64,000 nt of DNA, from assembly GCA_963971225.1 (NCBI GenBank), contig OZ020270.1, positions 16,293,817-16,357,816 on the forward strand, given 5' to 3'. The translations under genes were made by a program, and so were the position numbers. Of this stretch, positions 41,909 through 52,699 are shown piece after piece. The stretch is from Melieria omissa. Taxonomy: Eukaryota > Arthropoda > Insecta > Diptera > Ulidiidae. Each line of letters opens with the position of its first letter. The first letter of the stretch is position 1. Under the pieces are notes generated by a model. The model saw only the letters and a list, made by a program, of their open reading frames with translations. It searched no databases and had not been told where the DNA came from.

Positions 41909-41912
41909 TTAA

Positions 41913-42345
41913 AGGTTTGCAACGCGGCATTAATTTTTGTTTAAATACTCTACAATTATATGACGTAAATACTTCCGATTGGGATCCAATTATTATTTAC
42001 ATGTGTATGCAGCGTTTACCTCAACGCACTATTGCTCTTTGGGAGCAAGGTGTTAAAGATAAATCTGCTTTACCAAAGTGGTGCGAACTTGACGAGTTTC
42101 TCACTACGCGATACCGAACTCTCGAATGCATCGACGAGTTAAAAACTTCTAATCCCAATAAATCAAATTCGAATAGATCTGCACCTGCAGTTCTAAAAGA
42201 ATCACACATACTTTTCATGCAAATGTTGTTGCTTCAAGTTGTGTTCTTTGCAAGCAACTACATATTTTGCGCAATTGTAAACGATTTCTTAGTATGCAGG
42301 TTTGCGATCGTTTTTCCAACGTTAAGCGTTTTCAGTGTTGTTTAA
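41913..42345 (+). pseudogene. gag: BEL/Pao Gag, second part
   Basis: This continues gag immediately after the MITE, in the frame Gly-Leu-Gln-Arg-Gly-Ile. It has Ser-Asp-Trp-Asp-Pro-Ile-Ile-Ile-Tyr, Leu-Pro-Gln-Arg-Thr, Trp-Glu-Gln-Gly and Leu-Asp-Glu-Phe-Leu-Thr-Thr-Arg-Tyr-Arg-Thr-Leu-Glu, typical of the BEL/Pao Gag C-terminal region. After about 42200 the true reading changes frame. Confidence 0.8.
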
Positions 42346-42857
42346 ATTGCCTATCGAAAGGCCATCAGTTAAAGGATTGTAAAAGGGCTTACAATTTTTC
42401 CGTATGTAATCAACGCCACCATACGCTGTTACATCGCGAATCACCTTCTTCTACGAAGACTCAGTCGGGATCACGTCCCACTGATACTACTTCTAGATTG
42501 CCTGCGCCATCAGAGTTACGCTCCGCAGCGCCAGGATTTCAACCTTCGAGTGCTTCTTCGAGGCTTCGATCCAATCAGCCTCATATTTCGCCCAATGCTC
42601 CTTTGTTAGCTCAAACGAGTGAGCATCTTAGCTTTCATCAAAAAATACAGTCCACTAATACATCTTCTAATAGTATTTCTACGAATCTTGCGTTTCTCCG
42701 AAACCAACGCGTACTTTTAAGTACGGCACAAATCTATATATGCCATTTGAATACAAATTATTCTGCTAGGGCGTTAATTGATCCAGGATCAGAAGCCTCT
42801 TTTATTTCTGATCGCCTTCGTAAATTGATTAAGCTTCCTACCTTTGCTACACAAGCA
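42230..42857 (+). pseudogene. BEL/Pao nucleocapsid and protease N-terminus
   Basis: The zinc-finger block is Cys-X2-Cys (near 42334-42350), Gly-His and Cys, followed by a Cys...His-His...His stretch. A Ser/Pro/Gln-rich spacer leads to protease with Ala-Leu-Ile-Asp-Pro-Gly-Ser-Glu-Ala-Ser-Phe-Ile-Ser (near 42770). The catalytic triplet is Asp-Pro-Gly rather than Asp-Ser/Gln-Gly. The LINE fragment interrupts at 42857; the ACAAGCA duplication is at 42851-42857. Confidence 0.78.
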
Positions 42858-43005
42858 TCTTCATCAACGACCTATTGTCGTCTACGAAGAATCCCATCTA
42901 CTCGTTTGTGGATGACAGCACCATTTGTCATTCATACTCCTTCACAAAGCGCCCCAGCTCTGTGGAGATTAAGAGAGAACGGCACCGTATGAATGACACA
43001 CTTAA

Positions 43006-43727
43006 GGGAGTGTTCCCGTCTAGAATGCCGATTTTAGGCTGTTATTTTGGAGCTACAAGGCAACATGCAATATTCTGGTTTTTTGCTTGTTGTTCCTTAT
43101 TATTTGGAGAACAGAAACTCATATTTGTGTCAAAAAATTTTATTTTCTAAGTACAAATTTTCAGTGGTCAATGTGACCTTGTCACGCTGATTTTCACTGC
43201 TGGCCGATAAGAAATTTCGGGAACCAGTAATCTGAAACAGAAATGGGTATGCAATTATTAATCTGCAATAAATTCCGCGGATGCTAAACCACAGTTTTAG
43301 TCAAAATGTTGATTAGAAACAAAATGGTGGCCATATGAAAAAAAATTGTCCAGTTTTGCCACCTTTTTTTACCTTTAGAGTGCTTGAAAATATATTTAAC
43401 AATAATTTTTTGATGAAAACTTTGGTTTAGCATCCAATGAAAACTATCTAGAACATTTTCCCAAAATTTCAAGTCGATACCTCTCATAGTTGCTGAGAAA
43501 AGTTATCGGCCAGTACAAAAAATGTGGTTTCGAGAAAAACGCGTTTAAAGTTTCGACATGACTTTTCGGCGAGCTGAGATTACTTCAATTAACATGCAAA
43601 AAAGTGGGTACTGAGTTTGCGGATTGAAAAACGACTTTGGGGGGTGATAGTATATAGTATATATAAGGTACAATAAAACGCCAAAAAAAAAATCGATTTT
43701 TTCAAACTTCTACCCGGGAACACCCCC
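43006..43727. mobile_element. TTAA-flanked MITE, 722 bp, in the LINE fragment
   Basis: TTAA lies at 43002-43005 and 43728-43731. Ends are GGGAGTGTTCCCG and the complement of CGGGAACACCCCC. The LINE reading (Asn-Asp-Thr-Leu-Asn-Ser-Asp-Leu) is restored across the single TTAA. It is similar in ends and in GAGAAAAACGCGTTTAAAG-type interior to the MITE at 40454-41908. Confidence 0.82.
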
Positions 43728-43731
43728 TTAA

Positions 43732-44499
43732 TAGCGACCTACGAACAATCTCCAAGTGGGGTCAAGCGAACAGGGTCGATTTTAATGCTCGCAAGACCCA
43801 ATGTTGCCTGTTATCCCACAAGCGAGTCTCCCAACATCCCTGGTTATGGATGGTGTGAGTATTGCGGAATCGGCAGCTCTTGATGTTCTGGGCATGTCCA
43901 TTAAGAACGATCTTCGTTGGAACGATCATATTTTTGGCGTGCCGAAAGAAGCAGCCAAGTGCCTCGGCTTCTTAAAGCGGTGCAAAAAATATTTCACCCC
44001 GTCCGATCTCCGCATTATTTATACCACCTATATCCGACCTAAAATGGAGTTTAACTCGCACCTATGGGCAGGGGCTTCAAAAACCCATTTGAAGCTCCTG
44101 GACCGAGTGCAAAACCGTGCGATTAAACTTATAGGTGACAGTAGGGCATCCAGCTCTATTGACTCCTTGGAGCATCGTCGAAAAGTGGCATGTGTGGTGT
44201 TATTTTACCGATACTTTTTCGGTAATTGCTCAGTGGAGATGAGCAGCTTGATGCTATCACTCCGGGTATTCCCACGGGCAACCCGTTTGAACACTGGCGC
44301 CCATGCATTTCACGTTGAAACGATATTACAGCGCACTACGCACTACAGAGAAAGTACGTTCCTGGCTCGTACAACGCGATTGTGGAATGGTCTCCCTGCA
44401 GATGTTTTCCCCAGCACCTATGATCTTGATGGATTCAAGGCTAGAGTCCATAAATTCTTCACCCAACTTCCTCTCTCCCAACCTATATATCCTTCCTAA
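43732..44499 (+). pseudogene. LINE RT C-terminal region
   Basis: The open frame is the thumb and C-terminal domain of the LINE fragment, directly after the MITE. It is uninterrupted to TAA at 44497-44499. About 60 bp of 3' region and a poly(A) tail follow. Confidence 0.8.
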
Positions 44500-44570
44500 A
44501 CCAGCGCAATGCCTCGCATTTATAGGGGTCATCCCCTGCGCGTTGGCTCGTTTTAAAAAAAAAACAAGCA

Positions 44571-44811
44571 AAGCTAGTATATCTGGTGTTAATCAATCGC
44601 TTTCCGCAAGCGCCAACAAACTTAGCTCATTTGTTATCGGTTCACCTACGGATCCAAACGTCAAAATAGAATCCTTCGCTTTCGTACTTCCACAAATTAC
44701 TGGAAATTTGCCTTACGGCAATTCCTTCGTAACGAAGCTTCGCTTCTTAAAAAACGAGATTGCAAAGTTTTATACGATCAGGTAGCTGACGAATATTTAC
44801 AATTATCACAT
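44571..44811 (+). pseudogene. BEL/Pao protease C-terminus and linker
   Basis: This resumes BEL/Pao after the LINE with Ile-Ser-Gly-Val-Asn-Gln-Ser, Lys-Leu-Ser-Ser-Phe and Leu-Pro-Gln-Ile-Thr-Gly-Asn-Leu-Pro, the usual protease C-terminal block. The following linker to RT is degraded, with frame changes near 44720-44790. Confidence 0.75.
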
Positions 44812-46215
44812 ATGAAATTAGTCGATCCACCCTCAACCAAGAGTGTGGCCGCATGTTGCTATCTTCCGTATCATGCTATCATCAAACCAGAAAGTCTTAC
44901 GACAAAACTTCGTGTTGTTTTTAATGCTTCTAAAAAAACTTCTAATGGCAATAGTTTAAATGATGTGTTGTACGTCGGTCCGGTCTTACAGTCTGACTTA
45001 GCCCTACTCCTCCTAAGATGGAGACTTCTTCGATTTGTTTTCAATAGCGATATTCAGAAAATGTATCGACAAATTCTTGTCGATCCGAAGCACTGTCCTT
45101 TTCAACGCATTCTACATCGATCTTCTCCAGAGGTCGAGGTCTCTGATTACGAGTTACAAACTGTAACCTTTTGTGTCAACTGCGCTCCATATCTTGCGAT
45201 TCGCACTTTCTTGCAATTTGCAGACGATTCTCAAGATACTTATCCCTTCGCCGCACATATTCTTCGACGATCCATGTATGTCGACGATGTTCTCGCTGGT
45301 GCACATGATCTGCCTACCGCCATAAAGGCTCGAAATGAACTCATAGACACTTTATCTAGTGCTGGATTTTCCTTACGAAAATGGACTTCAAATTGTAAAG
45401 AAGTTCTAGTCGATCTTCCGAAAGAGCATCTATTGAACGAAGAATTCTTAAATTTCGAAGGTTCAAGTTCTACAAAAGCTTTAGGGGTACGATGGAACGC
45501 TTGTACCGACAATTTTTATTTCAAGGTCCCTACTATTGAGCGTAAGGATTCGCACACCAAAAGAGATCTTCTATCCATGATTGCCAAATTGTTCGATCCG
45601 ATCGGATGGCTTCCACCGGTAGTTATTGTTGCCAAAAATTTGATGCAACTGGTCTGGCTTGAGAACATAGGTTGGGATGATTGCCTTTCTGAGCCCATTG
45701 AAAGAAAATGTCAGCAATTTTTAGATGGATATATGGATATAAACCTGATTCAGGTACCACGCTGGGTGAACTATTCTTTGCAAGATGAAGTTCAAATTCA
45801 TGCTTTTTCCGATGCTTCCGAGAAAGCATACGGGGCGGTAATCTTCATTCGCGTACGTAAATCGCCTACTAGTTTCTGCTCCCACTTGCTTACGTCAAAA
45901 ACAAAAGTGGCTCCAGTCAAAACTGTCTCGTTGCCAAGACTGAAATTATGCGGTGCAGTGCTTCTATGTGACATGCTCGATTCACTTCTACCCGAACTTG
46001 ATATCAAAGTTCACGATGTCTTCTGTTGGACTGATTCAACAATTGTTTTATCATGGCTACTAAAAACACCATCTACATGGACTACCTTTGTTGCTAATCT
46101 TGTTAGCAAAATCCAAGACAAACCGTACGCTAAAAATTGGTATCATGTCGATACACCTGATAACCCTGCCGATTTATGTAGCCGCGGTCTTACTCCACAG
46201 GACTTAACTAATTTT
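44812..46215 (+). pseudogene. pol: BEL/Pao reverse transcriptase and RNase H
   Basis: A long open frame carries RT: Arg-Val-Val-Phe-Asn-Ala-Ser (near 44910), Gln-Ser-Asp-Leu, Asp-Ile-Gln-Lys-Met-Tyr-Arg-Gln (near 45050), Gln-Arg-Ile-Leu, and catalytic Tyr-Val-Asp-Asp (near 45277). The Asp-Pro-Ile-Gly-Trp-Leu-Pro-Pro connection is near 45595. RNase H-like motifs follow: Phe-Ser-Asp-Ala-Ser-Glu (near 45805), Leu-Pro-Arg-Leu-Lys-Leu (near 45935) and Trp-Thr-Asp-Ser (near 46028). His-Val-Asp-Thr-Pro-Asp-Asn-Pro-Ala-Asp ends the BEL match near 46200. Integrase is absent. The frame stays open to 46428, but that tail is not BEL-like. Confidence 0.88.
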
Positions 46216-46501
46216 CGCCGTTTTTGCGAAAAAAATTATTATTCAAGTAAAATCGATCGATTCTTAAAAAACTTATTTTATATAATTCATATTTTTCCGG
46301 CATCTAGGAATACCGTGACGTCATGTTGCGTGTACGCAACGCTGGCGCATCGCTCGACATATAGAATTGTTCAGGACGAATGTGACAGAAATAAAGATTT
46401 GTGTCATCAATATACTTTATTGCATTAGAAGTAATTAGGAAACATATAATAGCAATCGAATTTCGCAAAACTAAGTAAAACAAGAGAAAATAAAATGAAT
46501 T
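46216..46501. other. Junction between BEL remnant and piggyBac remnant
   Basis: The sequence contains a 16-base palindrome, GTTGCGTGTACGCAAC (46325-46340), and AATAAA-type motifs on both strands. It probably includes the 3' untranslated part of the piggyBac element read on the minus strand. No TTAA-bounded end could be assigned. Confidence 0.35.
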
Positions 46502-47824
46502 TTAGGATTTCAAGTCATGATGACCATCAAAACAATTCACGTGCAGTGCTACATTGCATTTTTTGCACTGATAAATCGTTTGCGAGTGGCAGTGGGCACA
46601 CCTCAAGCGTCGTTTTTGCGGGTTTTCGCAGATGACGTGTTCTCGGATGTTGATTCGTGGAAGTTTTCGTGGTCTTTCTTGCTCTTCAGCATCTGAATCC
46701 GATTCCACATCTTCTGCTTCCGCTGTCTGCTTTTCAACGAACGTCAAGAGAGCTCGCGTCACTTCCGATTTGAATTCGATTTGGCTGAGAGATTTGGATT
46801 TATTCTTCTTAGCGATGAGACAGTGGATCTTCCATGCATTCACTGAGGCAGTGTTGAGACAGCTCGTTAACAGTGGCCACCACCACTTTTTTCCTCGTAT
46901 GGCAATTCGGTAGTTGGAGACAGCATTGTCGTGCAAATCTACTCCTCCCATATGTTTGTTGTATTCGCATATCATTCGAGGTTGAGGGATGTTAATTTTT
47001 TTTTCGCGAATATCTGGAAGCTTTTTGTGTTGGCTCAGCTCCGATGAAGTTGGAAGCGACGGTCACTTCAGAATTGTCCTGCCAGCGGCAGACAGATATC
47101 TTGTTGGTGTTTTCGAAACACGTATCGTACGAATGTTTCTTCAATTTTTTCCCTGTTAGTAGTACATTGTTCGCTCCTCTCATCCTGTTTGATCTCACAG
47201 TGCCGATTGCCCGAATCTTCCTCTCATTCAGCAAGCAGAATAAATAATATGACGTAAAAAAGTTGGCGAAGTAAAACGCATGAATCTCCGGATCTTTGAT
47301 GGATTCAATCATAGAGAGAATCACCGACACACCGAGTCCCACCTTTTTATCGTATGAACACAGTTTGTAGCCGAAGCGAATTGGTTTCCCTCTTATGAAC
47401 ATTTTGCAGTTGTGACGCCCGAAATACGGAATCATCTGTTCATCAATCGATAAATGCGTAGCGAAAATCCCAACTTGCTTGTATTTATTGTTCAATAGAT
47501 CCATCAGGGGTCGAACTTTGGCAAATCTGTCTGACTTGTCTATGCTACTGTTGTCCATCAGATGCAATATCGATCTTGTTCAGTCGAATCTCAATTTACC
47601 TCAATCTCACCAGCGACTTCGAGAGTGGGATCGATGTCGTCAAAGATATTCTCATCATCGATTCGCTCTTCATCGCTCAATGCATCAACAGTTGACGGAG
47701 GGTTGTAAATAATTCTCGTGGTCTCGTTTAAAATTATCCTTTCTTCTTCACTTTCACTGCACTGATCTATGATGCGCGCCAATTCTCTCTGACTACGCAA
47801 AGATCTCGCTCCCATTTTGCACAC
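46502..47824 (-). pseudogene. piggyBac-type transposase, decayed
   Basis: Three minus-strand pieces make up the protein. 47824-47591 is an acidic N-terminus. 47567-46992 is the catalytic core, with Ile-Asp-Glu-Gln-Met-Ile-Pro-Tyr (first Asp, near 47440). 46975-46502 has Asn-Lys-His-Met-Gly-Gly-Val-Asp (third Asp, near 46945) and a C-terminal Cys/His finger (Cys-X2-Cys...Cys-X2-Cys...His...Cys...His-His). The second catalytic Asp position reads Tyr-Phe-Ala-Asn-Phe-Phe-Thr-Ser (near 47265), so Asp is replaced by Ala. About 120-150 residues are missing between the first two pieces. A frameshift in an A/T homopolymer near 46990 separates the last two. The function would have been cut-and-paste transposition at TTAA; this copy cannot do it. 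Confidence 0.85.
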
Positions 47825-49300
47825 GTAGGACTACTATGACTTATAAAATGTATAAATGACTTAACAATCGACTTCAGCGCGCTATTTATACAAATGCAAA
47901 ACATGCTTAACATGTTATTGTTCATGCTGAACTGGCCGGATATCTTTCTCCTTGTCGCCTTCGGTGTCGCTATCTTCACATTGAACTATCTAAACGACCA
48001 TTTTTTCTAGCTTGGTTTTTTTCAGGGCCAAATGAAAGCGTGAAACTGGCAGCACCGTTTCGTTGCTCTTAAGCATTAGTTTCCGCTATTGCTTAGACAA
48101 TTTTTTTAGAGAAATATTCTTCTCTGATTTAACTCCAGCGTCGAAGTTCAAAAACAATGTCCACCTGATCCTCAAAATAGCATTCCCTTCCTTTCACCTC
48201 TGCCGCAGAAAACACCCAATCGAATTGATAAAAAACCAGACTCGACAAGACCACAAATGCTTCCTTCACTTCAGGATTGTAATTGAATTGACACTGGATA
48301 AGTATTAATTTTGAATATGTTCCAATATTATTTTCCAAGAAAAATTCTAATTTATTAACCCAAAGACAATAAAAGCCAAGGCGAATGAAAAACACTTGGG
48401 CCAGGTACATATTGCGTCAGCTAATTTATGTCACTATTAACGGGATGGCACGAACAAAATGCTTCAAATCGGGTCAGATGGAAAAGCCTAGTTGAAAATA
48501 TATATATAAAATAAAAAAAATATTTATAAACAATTCTGACAATAATTACGTCGAGAATAACAGAAAAAAAACTGAAAATAACTGGCAATTTTGTATGAAA
48601 ATGCACCATGATCTGGCCAAGCCATGGTTTTGGGTTTTGTGCTTAGAAAGGATCAGTTAAAGATATCATGAAATATGAGCTCGATAGCTTAATTACAACA
48701 TTACTAAAGTGGATCCAAAGTTCAATATGGTCTGACCAGAACCGGATGCCCGCAGAAGTGTTAAGAATAAATGATTAAAAAAATCAGCATTGCATTTGCT
48801 CTCGCAGAATAGTTGTATTTTCAGTGTTCCCAAAAGTACCGACTATTTACGAAGGTAGTAATCAAACGCAGGCTTCATGCCAACCCGGCATCAGCTGTTG
48901 AAATTAAAAAAAAAAATTCGCTTACATTTTTTTGGTGAATTGTGTGTAAACATGGAAACATGGTCACCTCTATCATAATTAAATTTCAGAACGTCATACA
49001 TTTTGTAAATGTTGGATTTCTTTTACATAGCTGGTGTGTTATGCGTTTTAAAATACGTCTTTTGAGTTTTTCGTAATTCTTTTAGAAGGTGTTTTCAATA
49101 TGTAATAACTCAAAACAAAGTTGAATTTTTTAGTTGGGATTTGATGACTTTAAAATACATGTCACTAAAATTTTTTGTTTTAAGAAGTTTATGTTATATG
49201 TATACATATATGTATAGTATGTATGCACAATTTTATTCAACATATATTAAAAGTAATACGCAAAGATGAAAGTATAAAAATGGCGTTAAACTGGATTTTT
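47825..49300. other. AT-rich stretch, no supported gene
   Basis: The first 200 bp probably contain the piggyBac 5' end, though no TIR was fixed. The rest is AT-rich with short frames only. I see no RNA gene. Confidence 0.45.
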
Positions 49301-49340
49301 TGCATATCCCCCCCTTCCCGAAATCCTGGGGACGCCACTG
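49301..49340 (-). repeat. Possible hAT-like terminus
   Basis: On the minus strand, CAGTGGCGTCCCCAGGATTT followed by G-rich sequence begins at 49340. This is a common style of insect hAT-type end. No matching second end was found nearby. Confidence 0.3.
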
Positions 49341-50300
49341 CACCCAGATAATTCACAAACCAATTATAATTTTTCCTTACCTTTATGTGAACGTATTTTC
49401 ATGTCGACCAAAAAAAGAATTAACGTTTGACAATCTTAAGTGTGCGATTCAAAATTTGTCTGAAAAACATGTGTCTACATATACAAGTGTGTGTGTCAGT
49501 GTGTGTTTTATAGGTGGTTGAGATATGGAGGGGAAGAAAGCCTAAGGATCCTGTCGGACCTGAGACAACCAGTTCCCAAAATTCATTGGTCTTTCAACTG
49601 GTTTTTTGTAGTCAATTGGGCAACTGGTTGTCCAAGTGACTGTCAGCGGATGCAGAAGTGGGTGAGTTCGCGTCTAATCGTTCACGTTCTGCGAGCGCGT
49701 TCATAGGCGAGAAGAAACATGAAAATACGAAACGAAACGAAAGACGAAACAGAGGTGAAATAATCAACATTATTCTGTTACGGCAGATCTTGAATGCTTT
49801 TGTTACAACAACAACATAGCAATGTTTCTTTCTTTCTGTTTCTATGACTCGAAGTTCGCTCGATTTGCACGTTTTGTCTTGAATGATCTCAGTTAGAATT
49901 TTGCGTGGTTGCGTGAAGCAACGAATTGCGGCAGCAGTCGAATGGTATGTATTAATAAATTTATGTAATTATGTTTATGTAATTATTTATTAATTAATTT
50001 ATTTTTTTTATTAATTGCAGGCGAAGTCAGGATGTTGAACTGCGTCAGACCCCAAACAGTTTCGACTGAAGTGTGTCAATAAGTCGAAGTTCATGTAAGT
50101 TCATGTTCTTTACGTGCACCAATACTTGTTTTATTAGCGATAATTTTTTGTTATTATTTTTAAATATTTATAAAATAAAATAATTAATTAAAAAATGCAC
50201 TGTTTTATTTTCCCCATAAAAACCGAGTGGTTAGAAATCTAATCCAGAATAAACTAGTTCGCAAACTAGTCGCTTTCAACTGGTTTGACAACTGGTTGCT
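49341..50300. other. Unassigned; CAACTGGTTG-type motifs
   Basis: CAACTGGTT, CAACCAGTT and ACTAGTTG-type motifs are scattered at 49568-49630 and again at 50255-50320, flanking AT-rich sequence. This may be a degraded inverted-repeat element, but no exact ends were found. Confidence 0.3.
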
Positions 50301-50595
50301 TCGGACTAACCTTGGACTAGTTGCAAATGGATGCAGACGGGGACAATTGACCCTCGCCTAGGACACCGCCATGTTAAAAAGGTGAGTTTGCTACAAGAAA
50401 ACGAGTCGATTCTGAGGTCATATGTGACTGTCAAGCGACTAGTTGAAAAACTAGACTTGGACCAGTCCGATTTCCCACAGGGGATATACCTTCCGAACAA
50501 AAAACAATTTATCGCAATACCTCACACACACTGCACATACGATTTTTTTAAATAGTAACGTTGCGTATACGCAACAGAGGAAGGAAATGGGTTAA

Positions 50596-50904
50596 GCACG
50601 GAGGAGGTACCATCTTAGTGTGGGGGGTGCATGTCAGCATCAGGTGTAGGAGAGCTATGCGTAATTAATGGAATTATGGATCACATGAAATATTTAAGAA
50701 TTTTGAAGCAAAATTTGATTCAAAGTGTCGAAAAATTGGGTATAAGGCAGTCACTTTACTTTTACCAAGACACTGACCCCAAGCACACGGCTTACAATGT
50801 ACGCATGTGGCTGTTATACAATTGCCCTCATGTCATGGAAACTCCAGCACAATCTCCAGATATTAACGTTATTGAGCATTTGTGGGCACATTTGGAGAAT
50901 CAAT
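50596..50904 (+). pseudogene. Tc1-like transposase, catalytic C-terminal region
   Basis: The reading Trp-Val-Lys-His-Gly-Gly-Gly...Val-Trp-Gly continues with Met-Ser-Ala-Ser-Gly-Val-Gly (near 50631). Next come the second catalytic block Gln-Asp-Thr-Asp-Pro-Lys-His (near 50766) and the third, Ser-Pro-Asp-Ile-Asn-Val-Ile-Glu-His-Leu-Trp (near 50855). This fits the DDE transposase of Tc1/mariner elements. A one-base shift in the G run near 50622 and the SINE insertion break it. The N-terminal DNA-binding half is missing. Confidence 0.82.
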
Positions 50905-50915
50905 AATAATAATAA

Positions 50916-51624
50916 CACTGTGCGTGAAATTTACCCTCAAAAATTCAGACATGGGGGGGACCTACAGAGCGACTTTTCATAGGTATACTGAGTTGAGATC
51001 CACCAGCCGTTTGGCTGGATTGGCTCTAGTTTAAGAGAAATCCGACTTTGAATTTGGCTCATTTCAGTCGAGTTCGTCGCTTAAGTCTTCGAACGTTTAA
51101 ATGCTAGTAGGTCCTAAATCGTTCCGAATATCGCTTTACTGTCTTCTGCAAGTTTGTAGATATTTTAACGACCGACAAATTTGCTTAAGACAGCAATCCA
51201 AAAAAAATACATCCAAACTGTGTAATTGCGATATGTGCATTTTTTTGCGCAGCGCAACGTGGCGTATGAGTGTCATTTAATTATATTTATATTAGAATTA
51301 AATGACACTCATACGCCACGTTGCGCTGCGCAAAAAAAATCACATATCGCAATTACACCGTTTGAATGTATTATTTTTGGATTGCTATCTTAAGCAAATT
51401 GGTTGGTCGTTAATATATCTACAAACTTGCCGAAGACAGTAAAGCGATATTCGGAACGATTTAGGACCTATGTATTAGCATTTGAAAATGAGCAAACTTC
51501 AAAGACGGATTTCTCTTAAACTAGAGCCAATCCAGCCAAACGGCTGGTGGATCTCAACTCAGCATACCTATGACAACTCGCTCTGTAAGTCCCCCCCATG
51601 TCTGAATTTTCGACTTGCACAGTG
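50916..51624. mobile_element. Foldback element: ~340-bp arms, 13-bp loop
   Basis: The arms 50916-51282 and 51296-51624 are inverted copies, about 90 percent alike by eye, with a 13-bp loop. The left arm has about 30 bp extra near 51065-51095. Ends are CACTGTGC and GCACAGTG. TAA lies on both sides (50913-50915 and 51625-51627), a 3-bp duplication that would suit a PIF/Harbinger-type element. It sits in the TTATTATT tail of the SINE. There is no transposase. A transcript across it would form a long hairpin. Confidence 0.8.
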
Positions 51625-51661
51625 TAATTGATTGGCACGACAGCCCGCTTACGCGAGACTA

Positions 51662-52501
51662 AGTGCGCGTGCACACATGAAGCGGAGCTGTGCGGTGCGG
51701 CGCTGTGCTTTACCGAGCGGCGCTTTGCTACGCTTTCAGTGTTCACACTTAACGCGGTGCGGAGCGGAGCTTTTGCAAGTATCAACCTGTTGTCAACATG
51801 TGGCTGTGCAGTGAAGATTTGTAATTTCTCAGTGAAAACAGTTTTTTAACCTTCACACCGACACCTATTTTTATATACGGAAACCGACACTATAAATATA
51901 TGTTAATATTTTTCTTCTCATCCATTTTACAAAGAAAGTTGTCATTTTTTGAGCTAAGTTGGCAAGCAATAACAGCAAATGGACTGTTTTTAAAAGATTT
52001 CAGGTCCAAACGTAAAAGGGGGAAAAGGGATAAATGAGGTTTCAGCCCCTACAAGAGGCAAAGTTGATTTTTCAAAAAAATTTCATAAAAGTGCATTTTC
52101 AATTATAACTATTTTCAGATATTGGAAAAGAAGGTTTATTTATATTATTGTGAAAAAAAGATAACTCATAATAATGAAGGAAAAGTAAAAAATTAATATT
52201 AATTCATATTAAATAAAAATAAATAAAAAAATCATTAATTAATTAATTAAAATCATTAACTAACACAACGCATGCCGAATAACAATTTCCGATATTATAT
52301 GTTCACAGTCCATGCTTGCTGCAGCAGCGTCACGCGGCGACGAAATCAAATATTTTGAAAGTTTCAAACCAAGCGCTGCGTGACGCTGCTGAAAAAGTAG
52401 CATGTGTGAACACTCGCATTTGGCAACGGCAGTTTGAAAGCAACGCTCGGTAAAGCACAGCGCCGCACCGCACAGCACCGCTTCATGTGTGCACGCGCAC
52501 T
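51662..52501. mobile_element. Inverted-repeat element, AGTGCGCGTGCACACATG ends
   Basis: AGTGCGCGTGCACACATGAA at the left is matched by its exact complement at the right. The pairing extends, with mismatches, for about 70-80 bp (GCGGTGCGGCGCTGTGCTTTACCGAGCG). It is 840 bp with an AT-rich interior and no transposase. No flanking duplication could be fixed. It splits the body of the SINE. Confidence 0.72.
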
Positions 52502-52699
52502 AAGGCCTAGCTTCCCGCAACCACCCGTGTTGTGCGTGTGAATTTTGTACGCGGGTGGAAGGGACCTACAGTTTTATGCCGGTTCCCAACGGCAGGTTGG
52601 GAGCTTTTTCATAGGCAATTTTTACTCTCAGAGGTTTGCCATTTCCAGCTGAGAGGACATCCACCGAAAGAGAAAACGAGTTTCCCGTTATTTTTTTTT

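Larger units (their letters stand above)
42858..44563 (+). mobile_element. 5'-truncated LINE fragment with poly(A) tail
   Basis: This RT C-terminal fragment begins at Ile-Phe-Ile-Asn-Asp-Leu-Leu and Phe-Val-Asp-Asp (catalytic motif near 42905). It continues after an internal MITE as the 43740-44499 frame (Leu-Asp-Val-Leu-Gly-Met, Lys-Cys-Leu-Gly-Phe-Leu, Tyr-Ile-Arg-Pro-Lys-Met-Glu, Arg-Leu-Trp-Asn-Gly-Leu-Pro) and ends in an A-rich tail (44555-44563). ACAAGCA is duplicated at 42851-42857 and 44564-44570. This is a non-LTR element of CR1/jockey-like character without RNase H. Confidence 0.85.
40182..46215 (+). mobile_element. BEL/Pao LTR retrotransposon remnant, interrupted
   Basis: Gag, nucleocapsid, protease, RT and RNase H occur in BEL/Pao order. 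LTRs, the Gag N-terminus and integrase are missing. The remnant is interrupted by a TTAA MITE (40454-41908) and a LINE fragment (42858-44563). Both leave clean duplications, so the coding order can be followed. Frameshifts occur in gag near 40437 and in the nucleocapsid near 42300. Confidence 0.85.

Noticed and set aside
50916..51624. The foldback element as a third Transib, because its ends are CACTGTG/CACAGTG
   Set aside because: There is no 5-bp GC-rich duplication. The flanks fit a 3-bp TAA duplication, and no nonamer-like block lies at a constant distance.
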